DNA of 6,023 nt from contig JAGHBS010000139.1 of the NCBI GenBank assembly GCA_021160865.1, positions 1-6,023 on the forward strand, written 5' to 3'. The first letter of the stretch is position 1, and each line of letters starts with the position of its first letter. Below, one piece after another: positions 1-6,023 of the stretch. A program made the position numbers and the translations under genes. This DNA is from Planctomycetota bacterium. Its GTDB lineage: Bacteria > Planctomycetota > Phycisphaerae > SM23-33. Under the pieces are notes generated by a model. It searched no databases. It had not been told where the DNA came from and saw only the letters and a list, made by a program, of their open reading frames with translations.

Positions 1-76
1 GATTCCTGAAATGCTACTATTTTCGCGATAAAGTGGAAAGCGTTATCAGGTACTTATCTTCGAGGGAACAAAGAAG

Positions 77-835
77 ATGGGCGAGAAAAGGTCGATTCCA
101 TATCCCGAAGACCCCTGGCGGATATTCCGCATCATGAGCGAGTTCGTCGAAGGATTCGAGGTGATGAGCGGTATCGGGAACAAGGCTGTCAGCATCTTTG
201 GTTCAGCAAGGATTGAACCTGAAAATCATTATTACGATCGGGCTCGCAAGGTCGGACATCTACTTGCCAAGCACGGCTTTGCAGTCATCACGGGCGGGGG
301 ACCTGGGATTATGGAGGCAGCCAACCGTGGAGCAGCCGAAGCAGGCGGAACTTCCGTCGGGCTCAACATAGCGCTGCCCCATGAGCAGGAAGCCAACCCT
401 TACGCCAACGTCCGTCTTGACTTTCATTACTTTTTCGCCCGCAAGGTGATGTTCATAAAATACGCCTGCGCTCTGGTTTGTTTCCCGGGCGGATTCGGCA
501 CGCTTGACGAGTTCTTCGAATCGATGGCACTGATGCAAACTGAAAAGGTCGAACCTTATCCGATTATCCTGTTCGGAAAGGCATTCTGGAGCAAACTGGC
601 AGGGTGGATGAACAATGTCCTGCTCCGTCGGCATCGCACCATTTCGCCTGAAGATATGAACCTGTTCGTAATGACCGATAGCGTCCGTGAGGTCGTCCAG
701 ATGGCAGAGAAGGGGTGGGAACTCCAGCAAGCACGCAGGGCCAAGCCCGTCCTGCATGGGCATCGCAGATTAAGTGGCGAAGGAACTGTCGTCGGAATGC
801 TACCGAGATTAAAGACCCAACGGAAACGACGTTGA
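77..835 (+). CDS. LOG family protein (TIGR00730-type nucleotide 5'-monophosphate phosphoribohydrolase)
   Basis: This 252-residue protein has the single Rossmann-like domain of the LOG / lysine-decarboxylase-like family. Characterised members cleave the N-glycosidic bond of cytokinin riboside 5'-monophosphates or of nucleoside monophosphates such as AMP, in the cytoplasm. Visible motifs are FGSAR at residues 41-45, the glycine-rich GGGPGIMEAANRG at 73-85, and the signature PGGFGTLDE at 137-145, which supplies the phosphate-binding glycines and the catalytic glutamate. The KVMF segment at 123-126 is also typical. There is no signal peptide or membrane segment. A GAGGG stretch at 62-66, 10 nt before the ATG, supports this start. 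The basic tail after about residue 215 is not part of the conserved fold. leuC follows after 43 nt on the same strand, so co-transcription is possible. The family call is firm; the exact substrate (cytokinin-like nucleotide or ordinary nucleotide) cannot be read from sequence. Confidence 0.92.
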   Translation: MGEKRSIPYPEDPWRIFRIMSEFVEGFEVMSGIGNKAVSIFGSARIEPENHYYDRARKVGHLLAKHGFAVITGGGPGIMEAANRGAAEAGGTSVGLNIALPHEQEANPYANVRLDFHYFFARKVMFIKYACALVCFPGGFGTLDEFFESMALMQTEKVEPYPIILFGKAFWSKLAGWMNNVLLRRHRTISPEDMNLFVMTDSVREVVQMAEKGWELQQARRAKPVLHGHRRLSGEGTVVGMLPRLKTQRKRR

Positions 836-859
836 AAATGGTATATCAACGGCAATCGG

Positions 860-865
860 AAGGAG
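860..865 (+). promoter_or_regulatory. Shine-Dalgarno sequence for leuC
   Basis: AAGGAG lies 13 nt before the ATG at 879 and 19 nt before a second in-frame ATG at 885. The spacing is already long for the first start, so it favours 879 over 885. The two starts differ by only two residues. Confidence 0.55.
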
Positions 866-878
866 AGAGTGTGTACAA

Positions 879-2228
879 ATGGGAATGACGATTACAGAAA
901 AAATCCTTGCCAGGCACGCTGGTAAAACAACCGTCAAGCCGGGCGAGAATATCTGGGTAAATGTGGACGTTTTGATGAGCAACGATGTGATAGCCCCACA
1001 GATGATAGGCGTTTTCGAGGAGCAGTTCGGCAAGGATGCCCCCCTCTGGGATGCCGATAAGGTCGTGATGATTCCCGATCATTACATCTTCACTGCTGAC
1101 GAAAAGGCCCATCGCAATATCGATATCATGCGAGAGTTCGTATCGCGAAAAGGAATTAAGCACTTCTACGATGCGGATTTTCTCCCAGCAGGGTTCAAAG
1201 GCATGCCAAGTCCATATCCTGATCCACAAAAGACCAGTTATATGGGCGTTTGCCACGTAACCTTGCCACAAAAGGGGCATACTCGTCCTGGTGAAATCCT
1301 GCTCGGTACTGATAGCCATACCTGCACGCACGGGGCGTTCGGTCAATTCGCCACCGGCATCGGCAGCACCGACGGCGCCTTCGTGATGGGGACAGGGAAA
1401 CTCTGGTTAAAAGTTCCACCGTCCATGAAGTTCATCTTCAACGGTGAAATGCCTGAATACCTTATGGCAAAAGACCTTATCTTGCACATCATCGGACGTA
1501 TCGGCTGCGATGGTGCTACGTATCGAGCGATGGAAATCGTTGGAGAAACGATAAAATCGCTCAACATCGACGAAAGGATGACCATCTGCAACATGGCAAT
1601 TGAAGCCGGCGGAAAAAACGGTATCATCCCCGCAGATGATACCACCATCCAATATGTCAAGAGCAGAACGGATAAGCCATTTGAAATATTCGAATCCGAT
1701 AAAGACGCTGATTATGAATTGGTTATGGAGTTTTACACACCCGAACTCGAGCCGGTGGTTGCCTGTCCGCACTCGCCTGGTAATGTTGCCACAGTGAAGG
1801 AAAAATCCGATGTGAAAATAGACCGTTGTTATATCGGTTCATGCACAGGAGGAAAAACAACCGATTTTCTTGCTGCTGCCAAATTGCTGATTGGTAAAAC
1901 GGTAAAGGTTGATACCTACATCGTCCCTGCCACCACCGAGGTTGATGCTGATCTCGATCGCTGCCAGGTTGACGGCAAATCGCTTCGTGAAATCTTCATA
2001 TCAGCAGGATGCAAGATAGGTCCTGCCAGCTGTGCTGCCTGCTTGGGAGGTCCGAAAGATACCTTCGGCAGGGCAAATGAGCCAATAACAATCGTCTCGA
2101 CAACCAATCGCAACTTCCCGGGCAGGATGGGGCATAAAGATGCACAGATTTATCTTGCCAGCCCGCTCACTGCGGCAGCATCTGCTCTTGTCGGAAAAAT
2201 CACTGATCCGAGAGAGTTCATCAGATAG
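879..2228 (+). CDS. leuC: 3-isopropylmalate dehydratase, large subunit
   Basis: This 449-residue protein is a full-length member of the aconitase superfamily. The large subunit carries the [4Fe-4S] cluster and works with a separate small subunit (LeuD) to isomerise 2-isopropylmalate to 3-isopropylmalate in leucine biosynthesis, in the cytoplasm. The cluster ligands are visible: C322 in GSCTGGK, and C385 and C388 in CAACLGG. Other hallmarks are PDHY at 66-69, GTDSHTCTHGAFGQFATG at 143-160, EAGGKNG at 242-248 and NRNFPGRMGHK at 410-420. Many stretches (DHYIFT, LKVPPSMKF, FPGRMGHKDAQIYLASP) resemble, from memory, the plant-plastid isopropylmalate isomerase large subunit more than the enterobacterial LeuC. 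Homoaconitase is the main alternative, since the two are hard to separate by sequence. No leuD is present; the next gene is a tRNA-Leu. No clear terminator follows. Confidence 0.92.
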   Translation: MGMTITEKILARHAGKTTVKPGENIWVNVDVLMSNDVIAPQMIGVFEEQFGKDAPLWDADKVVMIPDHYIFTADEKAHRNIDIMREFVSRKGIKHFYDADFLPAGFKGMPSPYPDPQKTSYMGVCHVTLPQKGHTRPGEILLGTDSHTCTHGAFGQFATGIGSTDGAFVMGTGKLWLKVPPSMKFIFNGEMPEYLMAKDLILHIIGRIGCDGATYRAMEIVGETIKSLNIDERMTICNMAIEAGGKNGIIPADDTTIQYVKSRTDKPFEIFESDKDADYELVMEFYTPELEPVVACPHSPGNVATVKEKSDVKIDRCYIGSCTGGKTTDFLAAAKLLIGKTVKVDTYIVPATTEVDADLDRCQVDGKSLREIFISAGCKIGPASCAACLGGPKDTFGRANEPITIVSTTNRNFPGRMGHKDAQIYLASPLTAAASALVGKITDPREFIR

Positions 2229-2268
2229 TCCCACAAATTGATAAATCGGCAGGGTGATGCAAAAGGGC

Positions 2269-2297
2269 TTGACGTAATAGGCAAATTCGATGATTAT
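2269..2297 (+). promoter_or_regulatory. Probable sigma70-type promoter for tRNA-Leu and the downstream gene
   Basis: TTGACG at 2269-2274 matches five of six bases of the -35 consensus. After a 17-nt spacer comes GATTAT at 2292-2297, which matches four of six -10 bases including the key A2 and T6. Transcription would begin near 2304, about 24 nt before the mature tRNA 5' end, a normal length for a tRNA leader. The element sits in the 99-nt gap after leuC. It is a pattern match only; planctomycete promoters are less well defined than those of E. coli. Confidence 0.5.
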
Positions 2298-2327
2298 AAA
2301 CGTATCAAGGACACCAAAAGCTTTCAG

Positions 2328-2411
2328 GCGGCCGTGGCGGAACTGGCAGACGCGCAGGCTTCAGGTGCCTGTGTCCGTAAGGACGTGGAGGTTCGAATCC
2401 TCTCGGCCGCA
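2328..2411 (+). tRNA. tRNA-Leu (anticodon CAG)
   Basis: This is a complete 84-nt class II tRNA. The acceptor stem GCGGCCG (2328-2334) pairs perfectly with CGGCCGC (2404-2410), and the discriminator base is A2411. The D stem is GCG/CGC (2337-2339 with 2351-2353). The anticodon stem CAGGC/GCCTG (2355-2359 with 2367-2371) encloses the loop TTCAGGT, giving anticodon CAG at 2362-2364, which reads CUG. G follows at position 37. A long variable arm with stem GTCC/GGAC (2373-2376 with 2381-2384) is typical of Leu tRNA. The T arm GGAGG-TTCGAAT-CCTCT spans 2387-2403. The 3' CCA is not encoded, so it must be added after processing. It lies 99 nt after leuC and 7 nt before the next start codon. Confidence 0.97.
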
Positions 2412-2418
2412 GGTGTAA

Positions 2419-3930
2419 ATGGGAGAATCAAAGTTGCAACAGGACGGTAATACCGCTCGCCCCTCGGAAATTCTCCCCTACACGATAATAAACCGATGTT
2501 TTGCATTCAGGCGAATTGGAATCCTGACGCTTGCCCTGATTTTTGTTCTGGTTTTCTCAATACCCTTCGCAATCGCCCAGCCACGAAGATTCTACGGCCG
2601 CCTGACTGATGAGACTGCCCACACTGCAATTGAAAAGGCAGTGAAGTTTCTCCACTCCCGGCAAAGTCCCCAGGGAGCCTTGCCAAATCGGTACAGTGCC
2701 GAATACATCACCGGCGGAGAATCACTTGCTGCTTATGCCCTTTTGATGGCTGGGCAATCACCCGACGAACCGCATCTGAAAAAGTTGCTCGAATACATAA
2801 AGGCACGCCGACTTGGGTATGTTTATACACGTTCGCTTCGCACGATCGTCTTCTCGCACGTACCTCGAGAGGAATACCGAAAATACCTCCTGCAAGACGT
2901 ACAATGGCTGATAAAGTATCAGCATCGCAATGGCGGGTGGGGATACGGACCTGCCTCGGCAATGTTGAGATTCAATCCTCAATGGACTGACGCATCAAAT
3001 ACTCAATTCGCGCTGCTTGCGCTTCGTGAGGCTGCTGACGCCAATGTGCCGATACCCCCTGCGGTCTGGCTCAAGGCACAAAGATACTGGCGAACCTTCC
3101 AGAACAACGACGGCGGATGGGGCTATCAACCTCCCATAGCTGGCAAGCCCGGCCAGAGACCTGCATCCTACGGCTCGATGACAGCAGCAGGGGCAGTATC
3201 GTGCCTCCTAATTGCCGATGAAATCACCCGCAGCCTCGAGTGGTCCGACCCACGAGTCAATCTTGCTAATCGTTCCTTAATCAATCAGGCCCAACGGGCA
3301 ATTAATTGGCTAAACATCAATTACCAGATAGAGCGTATCCCGAAATACATCTGGATGAGCATACCGGGACAAATCTACTATTACCTGTTCTGCCTGGAAC
3401 GAATGTGCGAATCAGCAGGGATAGGCAAACTCGCTAATCAGGATTGTCATGCCCAGATTTGTAAATTGCTAATGAGCAGTCAGAAAGCCAATGGCTCGTG
3501 GGGCGATTCGATAATTGATACATCCCTTGCGATATTGACCTTAGCGAAGGGATCGTCGCCTATCGTAATAAATCGTCTCGAATTATCACGTGATCGTATG
3601 GGCAAACGTTCGCTGCTACCTCGCGATGCATTCAACATCGTCCGCTGGCTGAGCCGTAAATGGGGCAAGATTGTTAGTTGGCAAACAATACCAATAAATT
3701 CGATCCGGAGACTTCCTAACACCTCTCTGCTATACATCCATGAACCTCAAAATCTACCCCTACCGAAAGAGTTGGAAAGAAATTTATGGAATTTTACCCA
3801 CAGGGGTGGAGTATGCCTCATCCAGGCAAGTGGTGAAAATGGCAAGGCTGCCGATGCCCTGGCTGATTATCTTCTCAAACTAATGCCAGATTATCACAAG
3901 GAGATTTTAACCCCTGACCACCCTCGCTAA
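2419..3930 (+). CDS. Secreted terpenoid-cyclase-like repeat protein with DUF4159-like module, N-terminal part of a frameshifted gene
   Basis: This 503-codon frame begins with an N-terminal extension and a hydrophobic segment at residues 33-52. AIA at 51-53 fits signal peptidase I cleavage before Q54, so the product is probably exported. Residues about 64-385 resemble the alpha/alpha toroid of prenyltransferase/squalene-oxidase repeats, with QW-like motifs NGGWGYGP (171-178), NDGGWGYQP (230-238) and NGSWGD (358-363), each near an amphipathic helix pair. I see no DXDD cyclase motif, so catalysis is doubtful. From about 400 the sequence enters a DUF4159-like (ThuA/glutaminase-like fold) module: LLYIHEP, then RGGVCLIQA, then DYLLKLMPDY and PDHP. 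It stops there in mid-module, and the rest of the module continues in another frame from 3918. The start is uncertain: ATG 2419 has no Shine-Dalgarno sequence and lies 7 nt after the tRNA. TTG 2434 is the alternative that keeps the signal peptide. The biological role is unknown. Confidence 0.82.
   Translation: MGESKLQQDGNTARPSEILPYTIINRCFAFRRIGILTLALIFVLVFSIPFAIAQPRRFYGRLTDETAHTAIEKAVKFLHSRQSPQGALPNRYSAEYITGGESLAAYALLMAGQSPDEPHLKKLLEYIKARRLGYVYTRSLRTIVFSHVPREEYRKYLLQDVQWLIKYQHRNGGWGYGPASAMLRFNPQWTDASNTQFALLALREAADANVPIPPAVWLKAQRYWRTFQNNDGGWGYQPPIAGKPGQRPASYGSMTAAGAVSCLLIADEITRSLEWSDPRVNLANRSLINQAQRAINWLNINYQIERIPKYIWMSIPGQIYYYLFCLERMCESAGIGKLANQDCHAQICKLLMSSQKANGSWGDSIIDTSLAILTLAKGSSPIVINRLELSRDRMGKRSLLPRDAFNIVRWLSRKWGKIVSWQTIPINSIRRLPNTSLLYIHEPQNLPLPKELERNLWNFTHRGGVCLIQASGENGKAADALADYLLKLMPDYHKEILTPDHPR
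3918..3930 (+). other. Frameshift junction within the DUF4159-like gene
   Basis: The upstream frame reads ...Pro-Asp-His-Pro-Arg and stops with TAA at 3928-3930. The -1 frame has its last upstream stop, TGA, at 3915-3917 and is open from 3918. The shift must therefore lie in these 13 bases. Restoring one base, for example CCC to CCCC at 3921-3923, would give Asp-His-Pro-Ser-Leu-Thr and run on into the second half of the module. No X-XXY-YYZ slippery heptamer is visible in the zero frame, so a deletion or sequence error is more likely than programmed frameshifting. Confidence 0.75.
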
Positions 3931-3944
3931 CAGTACAGTACAAT

Positions 3945-4799
3945 TTGCAATCTCAACCAATTCCAAAAATCATCTGTATTGGTGATAGATGCCGAACGCA
4001 CATCTTTATCGCATCTGAAGATATCAGCCGATTCTGGGCAAAGGGGGTTAATAGCAACACTGAACCGTATTTTCAGCTGGCTGCCAATCTCATCCTCTAC
4101 GCTGGTGGAGGGAAACTCACCCCACCACGGTTTGCGAGACGAAAATGGCTTCCACCCCCGCCGCCACCAAAGAAGTTCATCAAAATCGCCAGATTGAAGT
4201 ACGGCGGTGATTACAATGTTTGTCCTGCAGCAATTCGACATGTCAGTGCAGTTTTGGGACACAGTTTGAACATTGCACTGAAGCGCATCCCGCCCGTTGA
4301 TCCGAATAAGCCAATCGATCCGACGATAACCGTCCTCTGGCTAACGGGCAATGTTCCACCGAAGTTTACCGAAAAGCAAATCGCTAATCTCCGAAAGTAT
4401 ATTTTTGCTGGTGGTACGTTATTCATTGACCCTGCGATAGGCAGGAGAGAATTCTACCAGGCTGCCAGGGATGTAATTCAGCACCTCTTTCCGAACAATC
4501 AGTTGATACAACTACCTGCGGAAAATCCCATAATCACGGGTGAATTTGCAGGTGGCATCGGGGCTGATTTACGAAAGGTAAAATTAATCAAACCCGGGAT
4601 GAAAGATCCCCCAATCCCGGCGCCTGTTAAACTTGATGCTGTCTTTTTAGGAGAAAGGGCTGCTGTGATACTTTCACAGTTCGGGATAACGATGAGTTGT
4701 CAGGGCGATCCATGTTATGAAAACTATGGCTATTCGCCGGACGATGCCCGTAAAATCGCCCTGAACGTCATCCTTTATGCCGCCACGAGGAAGCGATAG
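3945..4799 (+). CDS. DUF4159-like domain protein, C-terminal part of the frameshifted gene
   Basis: This 284-codon frame nominally starts at TTG 3945, but it is open from 3918 and has no ribosome binding site or signal peptide. It is better read as the continuation of the preceding frame. Residues 1-55 complete the first DUF4159-like module: GDRCRTHIFI at 13-22, then a helix ending NLILYAGG at 48-55. A linker with six consecutive prolines (70-75) follows. A second, complete module begins with ARLKYGGDYNVCP (82-94), close to the usual DUF4159 opening as I remember it. It continues with VLWLTGN (130-136), LRKYIFAGGTLFIDPAIGRREF (starting at 149), LFPNNQLIQLP (181-191), and ends NVILYAATRKR. The two modules share layout and endings (NLILYA and NVILYA), which indicates an internal duplication. 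Fused to the upstream frame, the protein would have about 793 residues. Related planctomycete proteins, from memory, combine the same domains in one chain. The function is unknown. Confidence 0.78.
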   Translation: MQSQPIPKIICIGDRCRTHIFIASEDISRFWAKGVNSNTEPYFQLAANLILYAGGGKLTPPRFARRKWLPPPPPPKKFIKIARLKYGGDYNVCPAAIRHVSAVLGHSLNIALKRIPPVDPNKPIDPTITVLWLTGNVPPKFTEKQIANLRKYIFAGGTLFIDPAIGRREFYQAARDVIQHLFPNNQLIQLPAENPIITGEFAGGIGADLRKVKLIKPGMKDPPIPAPVKLDAVFLGERAAVILSQFGITMSCQGDPCYENYGYSPDDARKIALNVILYAATRKR

Positions 4800-4807
4800 T
4801 TCTCTCT

Positions 4808-4840
4808 TGCTTTTTCCCTGCCGGCATCATCGAGAAAGCA
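4808..4840. terminator. Possible hairpin between convergent genes
   Basis: TGCTTTTTC (4808-4816) can pair with GAGAAAGCA (4832-4840) to form a 9-bp stem with one G-T pair and a 15-nt loop. The loop contains the palindrome TGCCGGCA (4819-4826). It lies 9 nt after the stop of the DUF4159-like gene and 40 nt past the stop of the minus-strand gene, where a shared terminator would be expected. Neither strand has a clear U tract after the stem, so intrinsic termination is only a possibility. Confidence 0.3.
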
Positions 4841-4879
4841 CCCCTGTATCAAGGCAGGAAGTCAGTATGTATCAAGGTC

Positions 4880-5812
4880 TCACGGATAAGCCCTACTGGC
4901 AGGACTTGATTGTGTTGGATTGTCCGACTTATGTGGGGTACCTTTGTTATTCCTCGCTGCTTCTGCTTTGCTCAATGCTTTCGCAAAGGCAGCATTGCAC
5001 GGATTAGAGAGTATCTGCTGGAAATCCTCCTCGGAATACCATCTGACCTTACCGTCTTTGAACAGCACATTGCGCCCTTCACCAAGATGATTCTGTCGAT
5101 AATCACAGGCGATTATCGTTTCAGCAGGTGCATCTTTGTTGGGTGGGAGATAAAAATAATCTTTCCCGGTAGAGGTATTGTTCGCAACGGCTGCAGGACA
5201 TTGCAATGCCACCCGGGGAATTGACCATTTGGGATAATTAGCCTTCGGTTTTGACTCCTGTTTCTCTACATTGTCCTTCGGTTTTGATTGTTGTTTCCTT
5301 ACAAGACATTCGAGATTTTCAGGAAAGACGCCGTCATTTTCTTCAGCATAGACCAAAACTGCCCTGCCGATACCATACAAATGCCTGCCACAGTAATCCC
5401 GCCCTATGATTACCTTCAGATAAGGCGACATTCCCAAAATTAATAAAACAAACGTTCCAATTCCTGCTGGTATTGTTGCAAGCCACGCTAATGCCGCCTT
5501 ACCAATGGTACAAGTAAAGACCGTTTGGATAATAATCCACAGGATAACAATGCCCGCAGCCCAGCCCAGTATGGCACCGATCGAACCGGCGAACATCTCG
5601 ACAAAATTCAATAAAATCGCAAGCAGAACACAAACGACCCCAACAATGACATTTGCAATAAAACTCCGCATCACCGTAGGGTTTGGTATTTTCGCGATGA
5701 ATCTCGCCCCACACCATAACGATGCCGTCCCCCCTGCAAGCCAGACAACCCCTGCTGAGATGAGTAATAAAGCCTCTTGAAAACCCAGATACTTCGATAT
5801 CTCAGTCAACAT
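4880..5812 (-). CDS. Membrane protein with four TM segments and a C-terminal pseudopilin-like (H-X-DG) domain
   Basis: This 310-residue protein has no function I can name. Four hydrophobic segments lie at about residues 12-34, 49-70, 75-99 and 105-127. After them, CGRHLYGIGRAVLVYAEENDGVFPENLECL (starting at 141) resembles the region just after the N-terminal helix of planctomycete/lentisphaeral type II secretion pseudopilin-like proteins, usually of the form 'C..NLKQIG.A...YA.DNDG.FP'. The later pieces LQCPAA (203-208), YFYLPP (219-224), and H242 through NVLFKDGKVRW (248-258) match the same domain's CP, Y-Y and H-X-DG landmarks. The usual N-terminal prepilin cleavage motif is absent; the multi-TM region takes its place. 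An 11-residue tandem repeat (VRKQQSKPKDN / VEKQESKPKAN) lies at 171-192. The tail from about 276 is rich in Ala, Lys, Ser and Pro. No strong Shine-Dalgarno sequence precedes the ATG at 5812. The gene converges on the DUF4159-like gene. Confidence 0.78.
   Translation of the reverse strand: MLTEISKYLGFQEALLLISAGVVWLAGGTASLWCGARFIAKIPNPTVMRSFIANVIVGVVCVLLAILLNFVEMFAGSIGAILGWAAGIVILWIIIQTVFTCTIGKAALAWLATIPAGIGTFVLLILGMSPYLKVIIGRDYCGRHLYGIGRAVLVYAEENDGVFPENLECLVRKQQSKPKDNVEKQESKPKANYPKWSIPRVALQCPAAVANNTSTGKDYFYLPPNKDAPAETIIACDYRQNHLGEGRNVLFKDGKVRWYSEEDFQQILSNPCNAAFAKALSKAEAARNNKGTPHKSDNPTQSSPASRAYP
5242..5307. repeat. Two-copy 33-bp imperfect tandem repeat inside the minus-strand gene
   Basis: Units 5242-5274 and 5275-5307 both begin CCTTCGGTTTTGA on the plus strand and match at 24 of 33 positions. 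On the minus strand they encode two 11-residue units that share 8 residues (V-K-Q-SKPK-N). The length is a multiple of three, so the frame is kept. It looks like an old in-frame duplication that lengthened a charged linker. Confidence 0.85.
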
Positions 5813-5949
5813 GAATACTTTTTTCTACCTGACCATTCCGAAGTTGCAAGTTTTTTCTAATATGTGGCATCCAATCTTTGCAACGCAGTGATATTACTCA
5901 ACTGTAGAACTTGCACAACAATCATTCCTCGTTTACGTTTGTGATATAG

Positions 5950-6023
5950 ATGGCGAAAATGTCGCTACAATTTCATGGAACTACAAACGTTGCCATACTT
6001 ACCACGGTTGGATTGGCAGTAGC
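5950..6023 (+). CDS. Possible start of a truncated gene at the window edge
   Basis: From ATG 5950 the frame is open to the end of the window, giving about 24 residues. They begin MAKMSLQFHG and continue with a mildly hydrophobic stretch (VAILTTVGLAVA) that could be a signal or membrane segment. A second ATG lies at 5959. There is no convincing Shine-Dalgarno sequence. The 137 bases between this point and the minus-strand gene would be a divergent promoter region; I see no clear promoter in it. An open frame this short can occur by chance. Confidence 0.27.
   Translation, partial: MAKMSLQFHGTTNVAILTTVGLAV

Noticed and set aside
3..137. Frame open from the window edge to a TGA at 135-137, overlapping the start of the LOG gene
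   Set aside because: It has no recognisable motif and would overlap a well-supported gene by about 60 nt. The tail of an upstream gene cannot be ruled out but is not supported.
260..855. Minus-strand open frames of 167 and 99 residues opposite the LOG gene
   Set aside because: They are shadows of the strongly conserved plus-strand LOG frame and have no recognisable protein features.
846..1346. 166-residue minus-strand open frame opposite leuC
   Set aside because: It lies antisense to conserved aconitase-family sequence and shows no domain of its own.
2391..2411. tRNA 3' end as an integration (att) site
   Set aside because: No second copy of the tRNA 3' end is present downstream in the window and there is no integrase. 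The short GGCCGC match near 2596 is too small to matter.
2238..2450. 70-residue plus-strand open frame
   Set aside because: It runs through the complete tRNA-Leu gene, so it is a chance frame.
3918..3930. Programmed -1 ribosomal frameshift
   Set aside because: No slippery heptamer or nearby stable stem-loop is visible. A one-base indel explains the data more simply.
4845..4877. 10-bp direct repeat TGTATCAAGG (4845-4854 and 4868-4877)
   Set aside because: Two short copies 23 bp apart in an intergenic gap, with no mobile element or known operator around them; probably chance.
5935..5990. 8-bp inverted repeat ACGTTTGT / ACAAACGT
   Set aside because: The arms are short, 40 nt apart and do not extend, so a stable structure or operator is not supported.

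Overview
The window looks like a piece of a planctomycete-type bacterial chromosome of moderate GC. Three gene types suggest this, from family knowledge rather than any search: a secreted terpenoid-cyclase-like repeat protein with DUF4159-like modules, a membrane protein ending in an 'H-X-DG' pseudopilin-like domain, and a LeuC that reads closest to the plant-plastid form. The phylum is an inference.

Layout. Positions 77-835 (+) encode a LOG-family (TIGR00730-type) nucleotide phosphoribohydrolase. After a 43-nt gap, 879-2228 (+) encodes the large subunit of 3-isopropylmalate dehydratase (leuC), with its three [4Fe-4S] cysteines present. A plausible sigma70-like promoter (2269-2297) lies in the 99-nt gap before a complete class II tRNA-Leu(CAG) gene at 2328-2411. 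Only 7 nt after the tRNA, a large secreted-protein gene starts at 2419. Its reading frame closes at 3930 and resumes in the -1 frame up to 4799. The homology-like content runs straight through the break, and an internal module duplication supports this. The two open frames are therefore best read as one gene of about 793 codons, broken by a one-base deletion or sequence error within 3918-3930.

A convergent gene on the minus strand (5812-4880) encodes four membrane segments fused to a pseudopilin-like C-terminal domain, with an 11-residue tandem repeat in the linker. A short hairpin lies between the two convergent genes. The last 210 bases are intergenic or upstream sequence, with a possible truncated plus-strand gene start at 5950.

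Functionally, leuC belongs to leucine biosynthesis and lies beside a leucine tRNA, probably by coincidence. The LOG protein is a separate nucleotide-metabolism enzyme that may share the leuC transcript. The two large proteins of unknown role are envelope-associated. I see no CRISPR array, insertion sequence, transposase, phage gene or defence system. The most notable points are the split DUF4159-like gene and the tight tRNA-mRNA junction.
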